Source: Citrus sinensis
Taxonomy: Eukaryota > Streptophyta > Magnoliopsida > Sapindales > Rutaceae
Length of the DNA: 64,000 nucleotides
Direction of reading: 5' to 3'
NCBI RefSeq assembly: GCF_022201045.2
Contig: NC_068563.1
Location: forward strand, 124,001-188,000
Position numbers and translations under genes: made by a program. This document shows positions 11,806 through 28,451 of this stretch, in pieces. Below the pieces are notes generated by a model. That model saw only the letters and a program-made list of their open reading frames with translations. It had not been told where the DNA came from and made no database searches. How positions within the stretch are numbered: position 1 is the first letter of the stretch; each line of letters starts with the position of its first letter.

Positions 11806-12660
11806 CTGTGTGTACTATGTTTGCCTTCAGTTATGACTAAAAATAATATCTTGTGCTTCAATGAATTGGATGAATGTCCTTCGTTTCGAGGTTTTGCTAT
11901 ATCATTAACTCCAGCTCGTCATAGACTAGTGAGAATTTGTTGTATGTCGACACATTTCTTCTTTAAAATTCAAAATGAATGAGAGACACTTTTGTGGGAC
12001 GCTCCCAGTACCACCGCCTCTCGCAGCATAACACAGTCTAATGGTGCTCTTGCAATCGGTTTTAACCATATATTTTTTAAGTAAGATCACAACAAAATAA
12101 AAATGAAATTATTAATTAGTCTCAAATTAATAAATTATACATATATAGAAAAGTAGAAAACCATTAACGATAAAAAAAAAAATAATTTCAGATTGGGCAC
12201 ATATTAGTGGAGCTTTTAACACCCCTTTAAATAAATTTTATTCCTCAAATACTCCAGTTTAATTTCTTAAAAATAATAATATTGTATTATAATTAACCAT
12301 CTTCCAAGAATTTTCACTAAAAAAAAATTAGTTCAATTAAGTTTCTATTTATAAAATTTATAAAATTTAAAATTATTTTTTATTGCATAATTTCTATCTC
12401 CATAACTCTAAATTCTTATAATTTTCTCAAAAAATATTGTTAATTAAAACTTAAAATAGAAATGAGAATGTATAATGTTTGTGAAAAGAATAGTTATTTA
12501 ATTGAATTTTTTAGGGAATTATTTAATTGAATTCGTATTTAAATTAAGAAATAAATTAATTTATCTATAGTTACTTAAATAATTTCAATTAAAAATAGAT
12601 TTTATGGGGAATTTTGAGGGATGTCTAAAGGCTCACTCCTAGGATAGAATAAAATCATTA
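11806..12660. other. AT-rich spacer between protease and NOC4
   Basis: The first 100-150 bases are the likely 3' UTR of the protease gene. The rest (12090-12600) is AT-rich repeat-like DNA. Loosely complementary ends near 12220 and 12610 hint at a small TIR element, but the match is too weak to call. Confidence 0.5.
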
Positions 12661-12693
12661 AGCCCAAGACAGAGGCTAAATTAGGTCGGCCCA
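12661..12693 (+). promoter_or_regulatory. Two site-II-type (TGGGCC/T) elements upstream of NOC4
   Basis: AGCCCA at 12661-12666 and GGCCCA at 12688-12693 are site II motifs read on the other strand, 160-190 bp ahead of the ATG. Site II elements and telo-boxes are established promoter signals of plant ribosome-biogenesis and ribosomal-protein genes, and NOC4 belongs to that class. An AAAACCCTAG telo-box-like string also occurs just inside the coding region at about 12908-12917. Confidence 0.5.
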
Positions 12694-12853
12694 TTATGAG
12701 ATGTAACCAATGAGACTAACAAGTTGCAACGCCAAGGGCTGGGATGAGAAACCTAGTACGGAAAGGGGCGGAAAGACGGAGCTCCTGAGAGTTGGAGCTG
12801 GAGCAAGAGAAAGGAAGTAATCAGCAAGAAAAGAAGAAGAAGAAGAAGAAGGA

Positions 12854-15800
12854 ATGGCGACAAATCTCTCAAAGTCAAAGAAGCGAAAACACACGTTAGA
12901 GGAACTAAAAACCCTAGGGCAGCAGCTGCTATCATCAAGAGCTCACATAAACAACTTACCTCTACTGCTCACGTTCGTGTCTCCGTCGTCGCCGCCGCAG
13001 TTCCTCCTCGAATCCCTCCTCACTCTGCAGTCCTTCTTTTCTCCCCTTTTGCCTCACCTCCCTCCCTCCTTCCCCTCTTCCACGAAGCGAACCGAAGTTT
13101 CTGGAAAAGACGATCCTGAGTTTATTTATAAAACTTGGCTTCGCTCCAAGTTCGACGAGTTCGTTCAGTCGCTTCTCCTCGTTTTAGTTTCGCCGCAATC
13201 CGAGGATGCTTATGTTTTCTTGAGAGTAAGTTCTTACTTTTTTCTTGTTAAAGTGTATTAATTAATTAATCAATTAATTAATAATATTTTTTTCTTATTT
13301 TAAAAATTACGTATTTGATAAGTGGAATGGCTTGATTAGGAAGTTGTGTTGGATACCCTAATGGAGTTTGTGAAGTTGGGAAATGGAGGGAAGTTTCATT
13401 CGGCCATCTATCATAAATTACTTCATAGCATTGTAAGCTGCAGTTTGACTAGTTACTTTTTAAGAATTTGCTAGCTACTAGCTAGATTGATGTTTGTGAG
13501 CAATGGCTCCTAATTTTCAGGTTCACTCTACGGAGTCTGTCGGTTCTGTTACAGACTTTCTTGCTTCAAAGTATTTCAAGTACATTGATGTTCGGTACTG
13601 ATCACAATTATTATTTTATTCTATTTGCATACTGCATGCACTGCCAATGAGCCAGGATATTAAATCTTTTTTTTTTGGGGCTTGGGGCAGTTATTTTACC
13701 TACATCAGTATGGAAAAGCTTGCTAGAAGTTTGGAGGGAAAAGGCATCTCTGGTACTTTGTTCTCTTCTTTTCTTCATACCTTGTGTAATTTTTTTTTTT
13801 TTTTTTAACTGCCTTTTGTTTCTTAGTAGTTGAATTATTTCTCTTTGTAGATGACAAAACTGGTAGTGCAGATGAGAATAGTGAGAGTCATTCAAGAGCA
13901 AGGTTAGTGAGAGTCATTCAAGATCAAAGTGTAATCTGTTTGTTATTCTATGCAAGTGCCATTTTGAACAATGCAAATTCGATAATTTGTTTCATTAAGT
14001 AAATTCTTTTTCTCCTTTCTAAAACTTTTCTCCATTAATATGATTTCATATGCATTTTGTATACTACTATCTTTCTTGAACTTTGAAGACTTTTTCATGC
14101 TTATCGCTTTGATTGAAATTCCATTACTTTTTCTGAGTGGACGGTAGTTGGTTTGTGGGTTATCTTTCAGTGTAATGCACCATCTTGTCCAAAACACTGA
14201 TGCTTCTCACAAATAGGGTATGTTTGAACATGGATGTCATATTACATTGTTTCCATTTCTATGTGTAAATAGTACTGACATTGAGAACTGCATTATCTCA
14301 CTGGTTACATTAGTTGGTAGTCTTTTCCCTTTTCTTTTATTCTTCTCCCTTTGTTATTTTCTCTTTTAAGGTTAAACTTTGTTCAAAAAGTATTCACGAT
14401 ACTAATGAAACTTAACTGTTTCTGTTTCCTAACAGCATAGAGCTTTCTCTACGCAAGAGTTATTATATTTTATCAAAAATCCCATCAATGGAAGACAACA
14501 ATGAAAAATCTGAGCATGAGATGTGGAGTGGATCAGGTAATTCCTTGTCGTATTTTAATCTTGAAGATGACATGTCTTACTTTTTCTGGAGTTTGTATTA
14601 TATTCATGACTAGTGTGCATTTCTTTAAAGTTTGCTTGTTTTGGTAACCATTAGGAAGTTCATCTGAAGAAGGCAATCTCAAAGAGGCATCTAAGAAGTC
14701 AAAAACAAAAGTTAAAATGCCCAAGGCCGAAAAATCTAACAATAATGTAAGCTATTAGTTAACTGCTGGAAAACACTTTCTTGACACCATCTCCAGTTGA
14801 ATTTTCTAATTTATTTGCAACTTTTATTGAGTGTTTAGTCATGTCTTCAGGCATTGTCTGCAGCCACTATATCCAAAAAGATGAAATCAAAGTTCACTAA
14901 AGCCTGGATTACATTTCTTAGGTTGCCACTACCTGTTGATATATACAAGGAGGTAAACCTCGCAGCTTGCATCTCTGCTTACACTATTGTTAGGTTTCAT
15001 TGATATACTTGCATTTGTCTTGAAATTTAATATCAATACAAAGCCAACTCTTTGGGACTTACATCTTAATACAAGTTTAGAAGCTAGGCTCAGGGCTGGA
15101 ACTGGAACAGTTAACCTTTGATGCTCAAATTTAGTAATAGCTTATGCTCGCTTGTACAGTGAATTGGAATTTCTAAGTTCCTCTCTTAATATTATTTTCC
15201 CTTTCTTGATACAAGATATATTTTATTGTCATGCTTCATCCTTTTCTGACCTGCTTTCTGTTTAATGCTCAGGTTCTTGTTACTCTTCATCGGGCAGTTA
15301 TTCCTTTCTTGTCCAATCCCATCATGTTATGGTGAATGTACAAACCAACAATTTTTTTTTTTTTTCCATTGTTGAGATATGATATCTTTTTTTACTTTAT
15401 TCTGAGTTTGTACCTGATAACATGCAGTGACTTTTTAACCCGATCATATGACATTGGTGGGGTTGTCAGTGTCATGGCTCTTAGCAGTCTCTTTATCCTC
15501 ATGACTCAACATGGTTTGGAGTATCCCAACTTCTATGAAAAACTTTATGCCCTATTGGTGCCCTCTATCTTTATGGCAAAGCATAGGGCGAAATTTTTTG
15601 AGGTAATGCAAACTGCTAAATTGTTCACTGTGGGTCTCAAATGAAGTTGGAATTACATATTAATTGAAGATTGTTTAATCTCGTTGAAGGTTAAATGAAG
15701 TCAGAACTTGAATATGATTCTATAATGGTTTTAAGTCAGACATCTCTCTGGTATCTGAATAAATCAACTCAATAGCGTCGATTCCATGAGGTATCTAAAG

Positions 15801-17093
15801 TTAGTGATAGTTATTTGGTGCAGCTTCTTGATTCTTGCCTGAGGTCACCACTTCTTCCGGCATACTTGGCAGCTGCTTTTGTGAAGAAATTGAGTAGATT
15901 ATCAATTTTGGTTCCTCCTTCAGGAGCATTAGTTATTATGGCTTTGATTCACAACCTTTTGCGGAGGCATCCTTCAATCAACTGTTTGCTGCACCGGGTA
16001 GCAAAACCATCTTTTTATCTACCATGATTTTTTTCCTATCTGTTTAGTTCATTGCATTGCAGCAAAAATTGTAATGAATGGGGCGATCTTCTTTTCAGGA
16101 AGATGGCAATGAGACTCACAATGATGATTCCAAGGCAGAGAAGGAGATTGTTGATGCTGCAACTGTCGCAAATATATCCAGCATAAAACCTGGCATTGAT
16201 CATTTTGACGATGAGGAAAGTAATCCTGTGAAGTCCAATGCAATGAGTGAGTATTCCTTTCAATTTCTTATTTAAATTCTTGGTACTGGAAGTAGCATGA
16301 GTGTTCCAATTTTTATTCTTCAGGAGAATTAGCTATCATTTTTATACAGTAAACAGTGTTTTTTGGACACATTTGTATCCCAATTTGGTTTTTTATCTGT
16401 CTATTCATGCACAGACATATGTCTATATTTGTTTATTTGGGTGGTCGAATTTAGTTTGTCTGTGAATTTTTGAAAGTCTATTTATCAATGGAACTTTTTC
16501 TAACAGGAAGTTCTCTTTGGGAGATTGACACCCTCCGTCACCACTATTGCCCACCTGTATCAAGGTATGTGCTTGATGCTATGCCCGAATATAGTGCATG
16601 CCACATGCATTTACATATATACATACATACATATATACATACATATATCCAACTATTTAATTTCATGTGCTATTAGGTTTGTCTTGTCATTGGAGAATGA
16701 TTTGACAGTTAGAGCAAAAACTACTGAAATCAATGTCAAAGATTTTTGTTCGGGTTCCTATGCCACAATATTTGGAGAGGAGGTAAATAAATATTACCAT
16801 ATCCTATGCTAATTTGCCTTAAAAGTTTGATTGAAATGTTGCTGAATGCAAATCAATATCGAATTCTGTGAACTTTTAAATTGCAGATTAGGAGACGTGT
16901 AAAACAGGTCCCACTTGCATTCTACAAGACAACACCAACCTCTTTGTTTTCGGATTCAGATTTTGCTGGTTGGACGTTCATATGTGACAAAACCGAGGAA
17001 AACAGTAATGGGAACAAAGAAAAGAACTTCGCATGTCTGTCTGAAGAAAATGGTCACATTTCTGCGAAACGACAGCGGATAGAATGCTCATAA
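12854..17093 (+). CDS. NOC4: Nucleolar complex protein 4 homologue (CBF/Mak21 family)
   Basis: NOC4 works with NOP14 in the nucleolus and nucleus in maturation and export of the small ribosomal subunit. Fifteen exons join in frame to 624 aa: 12854-13225, 13340-13432, 13521-13594, 13691-13752, 13851-13902, 14436-14536, 14655-14746, 14851-14952, 15273-15331, 15428-15602, 15824-15997, 16099-16246, 16507-16564, 16677-16782 and 16887-17093. The N-terminus is basic (SKSKKRKHT). An acidic/serine-rich middle (EKSEHEMWSGSGSSSEEG) precedes a lysine-rich patch. The CBF domain covers roughly exons 8-14, with YEKLYALLVPSIF, FFELLDSCLRSPLLPAYLAA and the signature WEIDTLRHHYCPPVSRFV. All splice borders are GT...AG. 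The Arabidopsis counterpart (At2g17250, EMB2762) is embryo-essential, so a functional single gene is expected. Confidence 0.93.
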
Positions 17094-19000
17094 GTCATAA
17101 ATTGTGTAGGGAGTATCTGGTTATTGAAAGCAGATAAGTTTTGCAGCTCACTAAAGTTTTTGAGTAAAATACATTTACTATGCAACTAATTTTGCTGGAG
17201 ATTTAATCACAGCCAAACTTCAACCTGTTATTGTTGGATATGAAATGAGCTTTGCTTTTCAATTATAGAATGGTATTTGATAAGCAAGAGGCATTGCCAG
17301 ACAACCCCGAGAAAAACCGCCCCACAAACGATATTTTTGGATTGTCCATCTGTATTAACCTTAATCTAAGGTGCTCTAGGTGAATGCCCAAAAAAAAAAA
17401 AAAAAGGTTTTTAACTGGGCAGACACTGCAGGATGAAGATGGTCCTAGAATATAGTAAATAAGGTATGTAACAAAACCTGGACAAGGAGCCCTCAAATAA
17501 CTAGTATATAGCTTGTAGCCAAAGATCTGACTCGTTCGGCAGCAATCACAATACATTGTCAAACCGACCTTCATAGCACCTTTTTTTTTAAAAAAAAAAA
17601 AAACCCTTTTTTGTTACTCCTAATCTTAATAAAACCATTTTTTTTCAAATTAAAAAAAAGGGCATTGGTTTGAAATTTTTTCGATAATATGATAGTGTAG
17701 TTGACATTTTTAAATCAAGTGAAATTTTTTAAAAATTAACAAATGTGATACATGTTATACACATAAATATATAAGAAACAAAGGGTTAAATCAAACGAGA
17801 TACAGCAGAGAAAATTACAAAATCACAATTAAAACAAACAAGACTTCAATAAAATAAGATCAGAAAGTAGAAACTCCTATTAAATCTTAAAATATAGTCA
17901 TAGAGTCAAATAATAGAGGCAATTAATAAGTATAACAGCTGTCCCTGTTTCTCAATTTGAGACCTGAATCCATCCACCACGCGAAAGGCGAGATCGAGAT
18001 AGTTAATTAATTTAAATCACCGCGGCAACTAGTCCTTCAGCCTCAAGCACGTCATCGTCATGTTGACTTGGCAGAGCGATTTCTTCATTTTTAGGGTTCC
18101 CATTTTGATCAAATGCTCTGCATTGTCACCTCATTTTGCCTAAAGGGAATTCTTTTTCGTTTTGTTTGGTCTTAAAATAATAGTCGCGGTGAAAACCCAG
18201 TAATGGTTCTTCTCCTGATTCCTTTTCTCGTTAAGGTATTAACTTTTTGCTCATCTTGGGTTTTGTTTTTCTTTTTCTTAATTATTATGTATAGTGTGTC
18301 ATCTGATCTAGGTAATTTGGGAAATTTTTATTTTACGAGTTGCAATTGACTTCTTTTGAATATTTTTCCCATTTTTTGTTTTGTTAGATTTCTTTGCTTG
18401 CAGTTGCTACGATTCATTTATTATGTTAGATGTTTGATAATGTGCAAAATCACAATGTGAATCTATATAATACGAATGACGGCAGAGGAAGAAAATGAAT
18501 GATCTTACATGTACTATGTAGGTTGAGGTATGGATTTCGGCAGCAACAATAGAATACACGGCTAGTTGATCTTGCAGTTGCTTATGGTTTCAGAGTGTCT
18601 TGTAGTTGTTTATATGTGTCCTTTAAAATTTTTGGTTCAGAGTATCTAGTATTTGATGTGGGGAGCTAACACTGGTCTCTTTGTTTAGCGATACCTGGTT
18701 GCTGTCCTTACGGCGGCAGATTCATTTGTAAAATGTTTGATCTTCATAATTGTCGCAATCTCTTTTAAAGTTTAGTTTCATCATTGCAAGTTTATACGTC
18801 TTCTTTCTTGTTTTCAGTGTTCCTTTCTTTTTCTTTTTTATAACTTTATAGGTTCTGTTAATAGGTTTTGAAGAGTAACAAAGTTGGCTGTCATCATTCT
18901 TTAATGGATTGCTAGTGGTGTCCGTGAGCTGTTATGATTGTCATTTCAAGACACTGGAATATCTGATTCTCCTTTGGAGAAGTCAAGGCAAACTATTGGC
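17094..19000. other. NOC4 3' flank and 5' leader region of the next transporter gene
   Basis: 17094-17280 is the likely NOC4 3' UTR. 17380-17900 contains several A/T homopolymers and no gene. About 18000-18930 reads like the promoter and untranslated leader of the transporter. A good donor, CTCGTTAAG|GTATTA, lies near 18234, and pyrimidine-rich acceptors lie near 18850-18870, so a leader intron is likely. Two tiny upstream ORFs (near 18904 and at 18934-18966) precede the main start. Confidence 0.5.
18934..18966 (+). promoter_or_regulatory. Short upstream ORF ahead of the PHT4;6-type transporter
   Basis: ATG at 18934 opens a 10-codon frame (MIVISRHWNI) ending in TGA at 18964-18966. It sits 35 bases before the main ATG at 19001, in another frame. 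A four-codon ATG...TAG frame (stop included) starts just upstream, near 18904. If both are in the mature leader they could lower translation of the transporter. No peptide conservation can be judged here. Confidence 0.35.
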
Positions 19001-20320
19001 ATGATGAATTTTCCAAAGCGTTACCTGATTGTCATATTAACCTTCATCAGCACATGTGTTTGCTATATAGAGCGTGTGGGCTTCTCCATTGCTTATACTG
19101 CTGCTGCTGATGCTGCTGGGGTTAACCAATCGAGCAAAGGCACTATACTTTCTACATTTTATTATGGTTATGCCTGTTCTCAGGTGCCTGGAGGATGGGC
19201 AGCTCAGAAAATAGGAGGAAGGAAGGTTCTACTTTTCTCATTTGTATTGTGGTCATCAACTTGCTTTTGGTTGAAACTGGATCCCAACAATGTCTTTATC
19301 TTGGTTGTGGCTCGCTTGCTTGTTGGTGTGTCACAAGGGTTTATTTTCCCTTCCATCCATACCGTCCTAGCTCAGTGGGTTCCACCGCATGAAAGGTCTA
19401 GATCTGTTTCACTTACAACTTCTGGGATGTACCTAGGTGCAGCAATGGGAATGCTTTTCCTGCCAAGCCTTGTGAAATACAACGGTCCCAATTCTGTATT
19501 TAATGCTGAAGCAGCACTGGGTGGTATGTGGTCGCTTCTTTGGTTCAAATATGCTACTGACCCTCCTCGGTCTGAGCATCCAAAAGCCTCTGCTGCTGGT
19601 TTTGGAGAATCTTTGTTGCCTATGAGAGATCAGAAGTTGAAAGTGGACAATGGGGGAAGTGCTATGAAAGCTGCCAAAATTCCATGGAAAAGAATTGTAG
19701 TCAATTTGCCAGTTTGGGCGATTGTGGTTAATAATTTCACTTTCCATTATGCTTTGTACGTCTTGATGAATTGGCTGCCGACGTATTTTGAGCTGGGTCT
19801 CCAGCTCAGTCTTCAGGAAATGGGTTCTTCCAAAATGATGCCTTATCTCAACATGTTCATATTCTCAAACATTGGTGGGGTGGTTGCTGACCACTTGATC
19901 ACGAAAAGGATCTTGTCTGTGACTAGAACCAGGAAGTTCTTGAACACAGTAGGATTCATGGTTGCTTCTATTGCGCTGATGGCACTTCCCATTTTCAGAT
20001 CTTCAAATGGAGCCATCTTTTGTTCTTCCATCGCTCTTGGTTTCTTGGCCTTGGGAAGAGCTGGGTTTGCAGTGAATCATATGGATATTGCTCCAAGATA
20101 TGCAGGAATAGTGATGGGAATTTCTAATACAGCTGGTACATTGGCGGGCATTGTTGGGGTTGATATGACTGGGAAGCTACTTGAAGCTGCTAAAACTACT
20201 TATTCTGATCTTTCAAGTCCAGAAAGCTGGAGAGCAGTCTTTTTTATACCTGGGTTGCTTTGCATTCTTAGTTCTTTCGTGTTTTTGTTATTCTCAACTG
20301 GGGAAAGGATTTTTGATTGA
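19001..20320 (+). CDS. PHT4;6: PHT4;6-type Golgi phosphate/anion transporter (MFS)
   Basis: Single-exon gene, 439 aa, major facilitator superfamily, anion:cation symporter (SLC17-like) group. In Arabidopsis PHT4;6 (ANTR5) sits in the Golgi and exports phosphate released during glycosylation. The start is the ATG at 19001 (MMNFPKRYLIVILTF). An open frame reaches back to 18938 but only from a TTG codon, with an in-frame TGA just before it. About twelve hydrophobic segments are visible. Family marks are CYIERVGFSIAYTAAADAAG, the MFS loop GGWAAQKIGGRK, RLLVGVSQGFIFPSIHTVLA, WVPPHERSRSVS, NNFTFHYALYVLMNWLPTYF and the C-terminus FLLFSTGERIFD. Length and lack of introns fit the family. No defect is seen. 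Confidence 0.94.
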   Translation: MMNFPKRYLIVILTFISTCVCYIERVGFSIAYTAAADAAGVNQSSKGTILSTFYYGYACSQVPGGWAAQKIGGRKVLLFSFVLWSSTCFWLKLDPNNVFILVVARLLVGVSQGFIFPSIHTVLAQWVPPHERSRSVSLTTSGMYLGAAMGMLFLPSLVKYNGPNSVFNAEAALGGMWSLLWFKYATDPPRSEHPKASAAGFGESLLPMRDQKLKVDNGGSAMKAAKIPWKRIVVNLPVWAIVVNNFTFHYALYVLMNWLPTYFELGLQLSLQEMGSSKMMPYLNMFIFSNIGGVVADHLITKRILSVTRTRKFLNTVGFMVASIALMALPIFRSSNGAIFCSSIALGFLALGRAGFAVNHMDIAPRYAGIVMGISNTAGTLAGIVGVDMTGKLLEAAKTTYSDLSSPESWRAVFFIPGLLCILSSFVFLLFSTGERIFD

Positions 20321-21570
20321 GGTGGGCCTGTTGCAACAAATCATCTGATGTTACATAGTGAGTTCACAAACATTGCTGGTGAGCCTTCTAAACCCCATTC
20401 AAGTGTATGCTTTCTACTGAGGAAGGTTTCATATTGAAGTCCCCACATACAATAGGAGATTTTCAAAGATCGACGTAGAATAGATACTTACAAGAGGATT
20501 AATTTGAAGATATTTTTCCACATTTTTTGGCTTTCCATACCATGGCAAAGTGGCAATTTTACTTTCAGTGCTCAGATACTGTCAAGTTTTAGACGTATTT
20601 GGATTTATTTTATTGACCATGATGATTTGGTTGCATGGTTGAACACACTGATCTTTATGCTCAACAGAACTTCCTGCTCCAGTGCCCAGATTTCAACCTC
20701 AAGCATTCTTTGGTGTATTGAAACAGTATCTTGTCCCTATTGGGAAAGATTTAAACTAGGAATAAGATGCCAAGAATTTCTGTTTCATTGATTTTATACT
20801 TCATTTTTTAACTGCTTAACTGTTTTACTTTTATTTGGAATATCAGGAAAAAGTTTGTAAGAATCATGTGATGTGATTGTTGTGCTAATGCAACTGTTTT
20901 CATGCCCCCATTTTGTGTTCTCAAGTATTAAGAGGGGAAAGCACTACTTAAACGTGTACTATCTCTACGGCGCAAGTCCACTAGAGCGTCATAAATTGGA
21001 GGCTAAAATCCATTAGCCAGCACTTCAATGGCACTGCTGCAAGAGCTAGTAAAAGAAAAGATGATGAGAAAATCATACATGGTCCACTGCAAAATATGAG
21101 AGTCAGTAAAGATGCTTAAAAGTCTTGTAGACATTTGGCCGACATGGAGTGGAAGTTCCCATTGACCCACTTGCAGTTTGGTGCATTCTTATCGTATAAT
21201 AAATTGTTGACAATTTTGCCGCGAATCTGGCATCCCTATTGTGCTCATGTAATGAATGATTAGATTCTTCCTTCGATGATTCCAGATATATTTTCCACTA
21301 GATCATCAACGAAATCAATGATTTAAAAACATGGTGGAGAAAAATAGACCAGGCAATTACATAAAAGTTCCATCAGTCTAACAAGCTGTTAGCATCGGAG
21401 CTACTAATCCTGAATACTAATTTCAAGCCTTCCAACCTAATTGGCTGCTGCTGCGGCTGCTGCTGCTTAACAGGACAAGCCTGGTCAAATTGTGCTGATT
21501 TCATCCCAAGAGGCTGCTCTGGATTTTTAATAATTTTCATCCCACGAGGCTTAAAGCTAGTTTGGTAATA
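20321..21570. other. 3' flank of the transporter gene
   Basis: The first 500 bases are probably 3' UTR. A 95-codon open frame at 20504-20791 has no domain and no splice support. Around 21440-21470 there is a short GCTGCTGCGGCTGCTGCTGC run. No gene is supported. Confidence 0.5.
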
Positions 21571-22780
21571 TCCTAGCCTTTAAAATAATTGTTGATAACT
21601 TAACAATAATTAAGTATGAAGAGAATTAATTAAATATTTAATAAAATTTATTTTTAAAATTGATGTGAGTTTTAAAAGTAGTCATATGTGTTTGATTAAT
21701 CTTATTGTTAAATTATTGTAAGAATACAAATAATTAAATGAATATAATCTTAAATAAAATTTATTTACACAATTATAATCATGTATATATAATATCTTTT
21801 AATATGTACAATAAAACCTTGATATATTAATAACATTGAGATTATGAAGAATTTATTAATTTAACAAATATTAATATATTGATAAACTAATAAATTTATA
21901 ATTTACGAAGAATTTCCTTATTTCTTGAAAAATATGATTACTTTTGTAGTACTTATTTCTCTTGATTTAGTATATATTATGTTCCGTTTGAATATTAGTT
22001 GACTCACATAGGTAGTACTTAGATCATTGTAGAGCTTTTATTTATTTTTATTATTAAATATTATATATAGAGCTTGTCTCGCACTTGTTGTAACCCGACG
22101 ATATTAACTAACAATTTGCATTACAAAGAGTTAGAGGTAGATCCAATTTCAAATCAATTTTAAGAAGCAACAAATAATAATGAGAACTTACATATTTCAT
22201 AAAATCACCGTGACGTATCATGTGGATTTAGTTTCAAATTAGGTAATTGTTAGTTATTTGATAAGACGGACATACAATAAAATGTGATTTTAAAAAAATT
22301 TATTATATTGTAGATTTATTGAATAATTACTTTATTATGTTGGCCCTAAGGTGGGATTGATAAAAATATATATTATTTAATTAAAGTTATCAATTTGTTA
22401 AGTATTAATTTATCGATGTTCTACTGATATAATAATTGATAACTAAAATACATATTTTTATTTTATTAATTTTATTTTGTTATTATATTATCTTAATATA
22501 ATTGGTAATAATTATAATCTTTTAAAATTTTATGATTTTATTTCTTAATTGAATAAGGATAATCTTAAATTTCTATAATATATGCGAGGATAAGATTTTA
22601 TTTCTTTATTTTATAACATATATTAGCATAGAATTAATTATCAAAATTAATTTTTTTTTAAAAAAAAAAACCATTTCCTAATTTCTTAAAATTTACTTTC
22701 GGCAAAAAGTAATTTAAAAAATTTATTAAACATTAAAATGATCTACTTAACTTTCAAAATTAGTTTTGAATCCTCATATA
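21571..22780. repeat. AT-rich interspersed repeat interrupted by a younger element
   Basis: The outer parts (about 21590-21808 and 22427-22780) share ordered blocks with 8090-8760. The middle is occupied by the Emigrant-like element at 21809-22426. This nesting means the outer repeat is the older of the two. There is no coding capacity. Confidence 0.5.
21809..22426. mobile_element. Emigrant-like (pogo/Tc1-mariner) non-autonomous element
   Basis: 618 bp. The left end CAATAAAACCTTGATATATT and the reverse complement of the right end, CAGTAGAACATCGATAAATT, match each other over about 25 bases. Both match the known Emigrant-type terminus CAGTAAAACCTCTATAAATT. A TA dinucleotide precedes the left end, as expected for TA target duplication; the right flank is worn. 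There is no transposase frame. It lies inside an older AT-rich repeat. Confidence 0.7.
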
Positions 22781-24170
22781 CATCCTCCACGAAATGCCAC
22801 TATATTTGCCGGGGCCCCACGTCGGACTGGCATTAGCAACTTTATTAATATAACCAAAAGCTACAGCCAACAAAGCACAAGCCAAAAAGATAAAATCTTC
22901 AGTAGTCCTCCGTGGATCAGGTTTTTTCCCAGCTACAGACAAAACACAATAAACGAATTATATTTTCCCAGAATATAGCATCTTCTTCACATGCGCCTGA
23001 AACATTCTCAAACACATCATGCTTCTCCAAATGTCCACCATCATCAAAGACATCAGCTTCCACAATCAATTAAATAAATAGCAAAAAAAAAAAAACCTTA
23101 AAAACCCCCCAACAAAGCCAAATTTATGGTGCTCTCTGTAGTTATCCCTCCATCTCCATTCATGGTGCTCTCTGTCACTGTCATTGTCTCCAGTTCATGG
23201 CCACTACCATTATTTTCAAGTCACTCACCGTATGCATGTTAGCATCTGTTCTTACTCTAAATTACGGCTGCACCCCGGATTTTCTTTTTTAACTTTTGTC
23301 TCTTCAGTTTTGTCGAAAGATTTCATCTTTGACAACGGTTGTTGACCATGATTGATAAACAATAGGAAAGTTAGCTCCCTGCCACGTGATAAGTGTGGCA
23401 ATCGCTAACCCAACTTAGCAAGTTGTTCTTTTTCATGATCTTGAAGTACTATTATTCCCTTAATTCTTAAAAAAATAAAAAAATAAAAAGGTATTCCCTT
23501 AATTAAGATATTAAAAGGTGTACGCTGCTGAGCCAAGTGGTTGCTTCTCTTTCCTGTGAGCCTTTAGGCTTTTTAATTGTAAGTATTACTTTTAACAAGA
23601 GATTTCTTTTTTTGGGCACTGTTTTTTTTTTTTTATTAAGAATATGGGTGGTTGTGCTCCTGGTAGTCTTTCCTTTGGTTCCTTTACATTGGCCTGCTTT
23701 CCTGTTGAGCTTTGAGGTGAGTTTTTCTTCCTCGTGACCCCCGGAGATCAGCTGAATTTTCACTCGTTATTTGGTTGCTTTTGGGTGGTATTGCTTGCTT
23801 GTTTTATTACACTTCTTTAGAAAGACAATATTTTCTTTTTCTTTTTTTCCTTCCCTCCATCAGCCTTTTGCTTTTGGCTTCTCACTATTATTAAGCTTTT
23901 GCATGTTGGATCACTTAATTGCTATTTTTCGTATGTTTGGAACTTCCAATTGTTATTTCTCTTTCAAGGTGGAAACCTGTTCAGAAATTGATTTTCTTAT
24001 TACTTTTTTCATCACCCCGTGTTTTTTCAGCTACTCGAGGTTGTCCTTGCCTTGGTCAAGGAAGATTCTCCTTCGCAGTTCGTTCCTGCAGATTTTCTTA
24101 ATTCATTTCAAAATTTGTTGTCTGTCTTATTTTGGATGTTAGGTGGTCGGATTCATCATTTAGCATCACC
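22781..24170. other. Promoter and untranslated leader of the glutamate receptor-like gene
   Basis: No separate gene is supported. From about 23500 the sequence is T-rich and intron-like. The string TGTTAG|GTGG at about 24142 is a likely acceptor ending a leader intron 30 bases before the ATG at 24171. Leader introns are common in this receptor family. Long open frames here start at non-ATG codons or have transcribed-intron composition. Confidence 0.45.

Positions 24171-28451
<4,281 letters not shown>

Noticed and set aside
12180-12640. Possible TIR element between protease and NOC4
   Set aside because: The ends (CCCTTTAAATAAATTTTATTCC region against the reverse of GGGGAATTTTGAGGG region) match too loosely, and no target duplication is seen.
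18938-19000. N-terminal extension of the PHT4;6-type transporter (MSFQDTG...)
   Set aside because: Starts at TTG with an in-frame stop just upstream; the family start fits the ATG at 19001.
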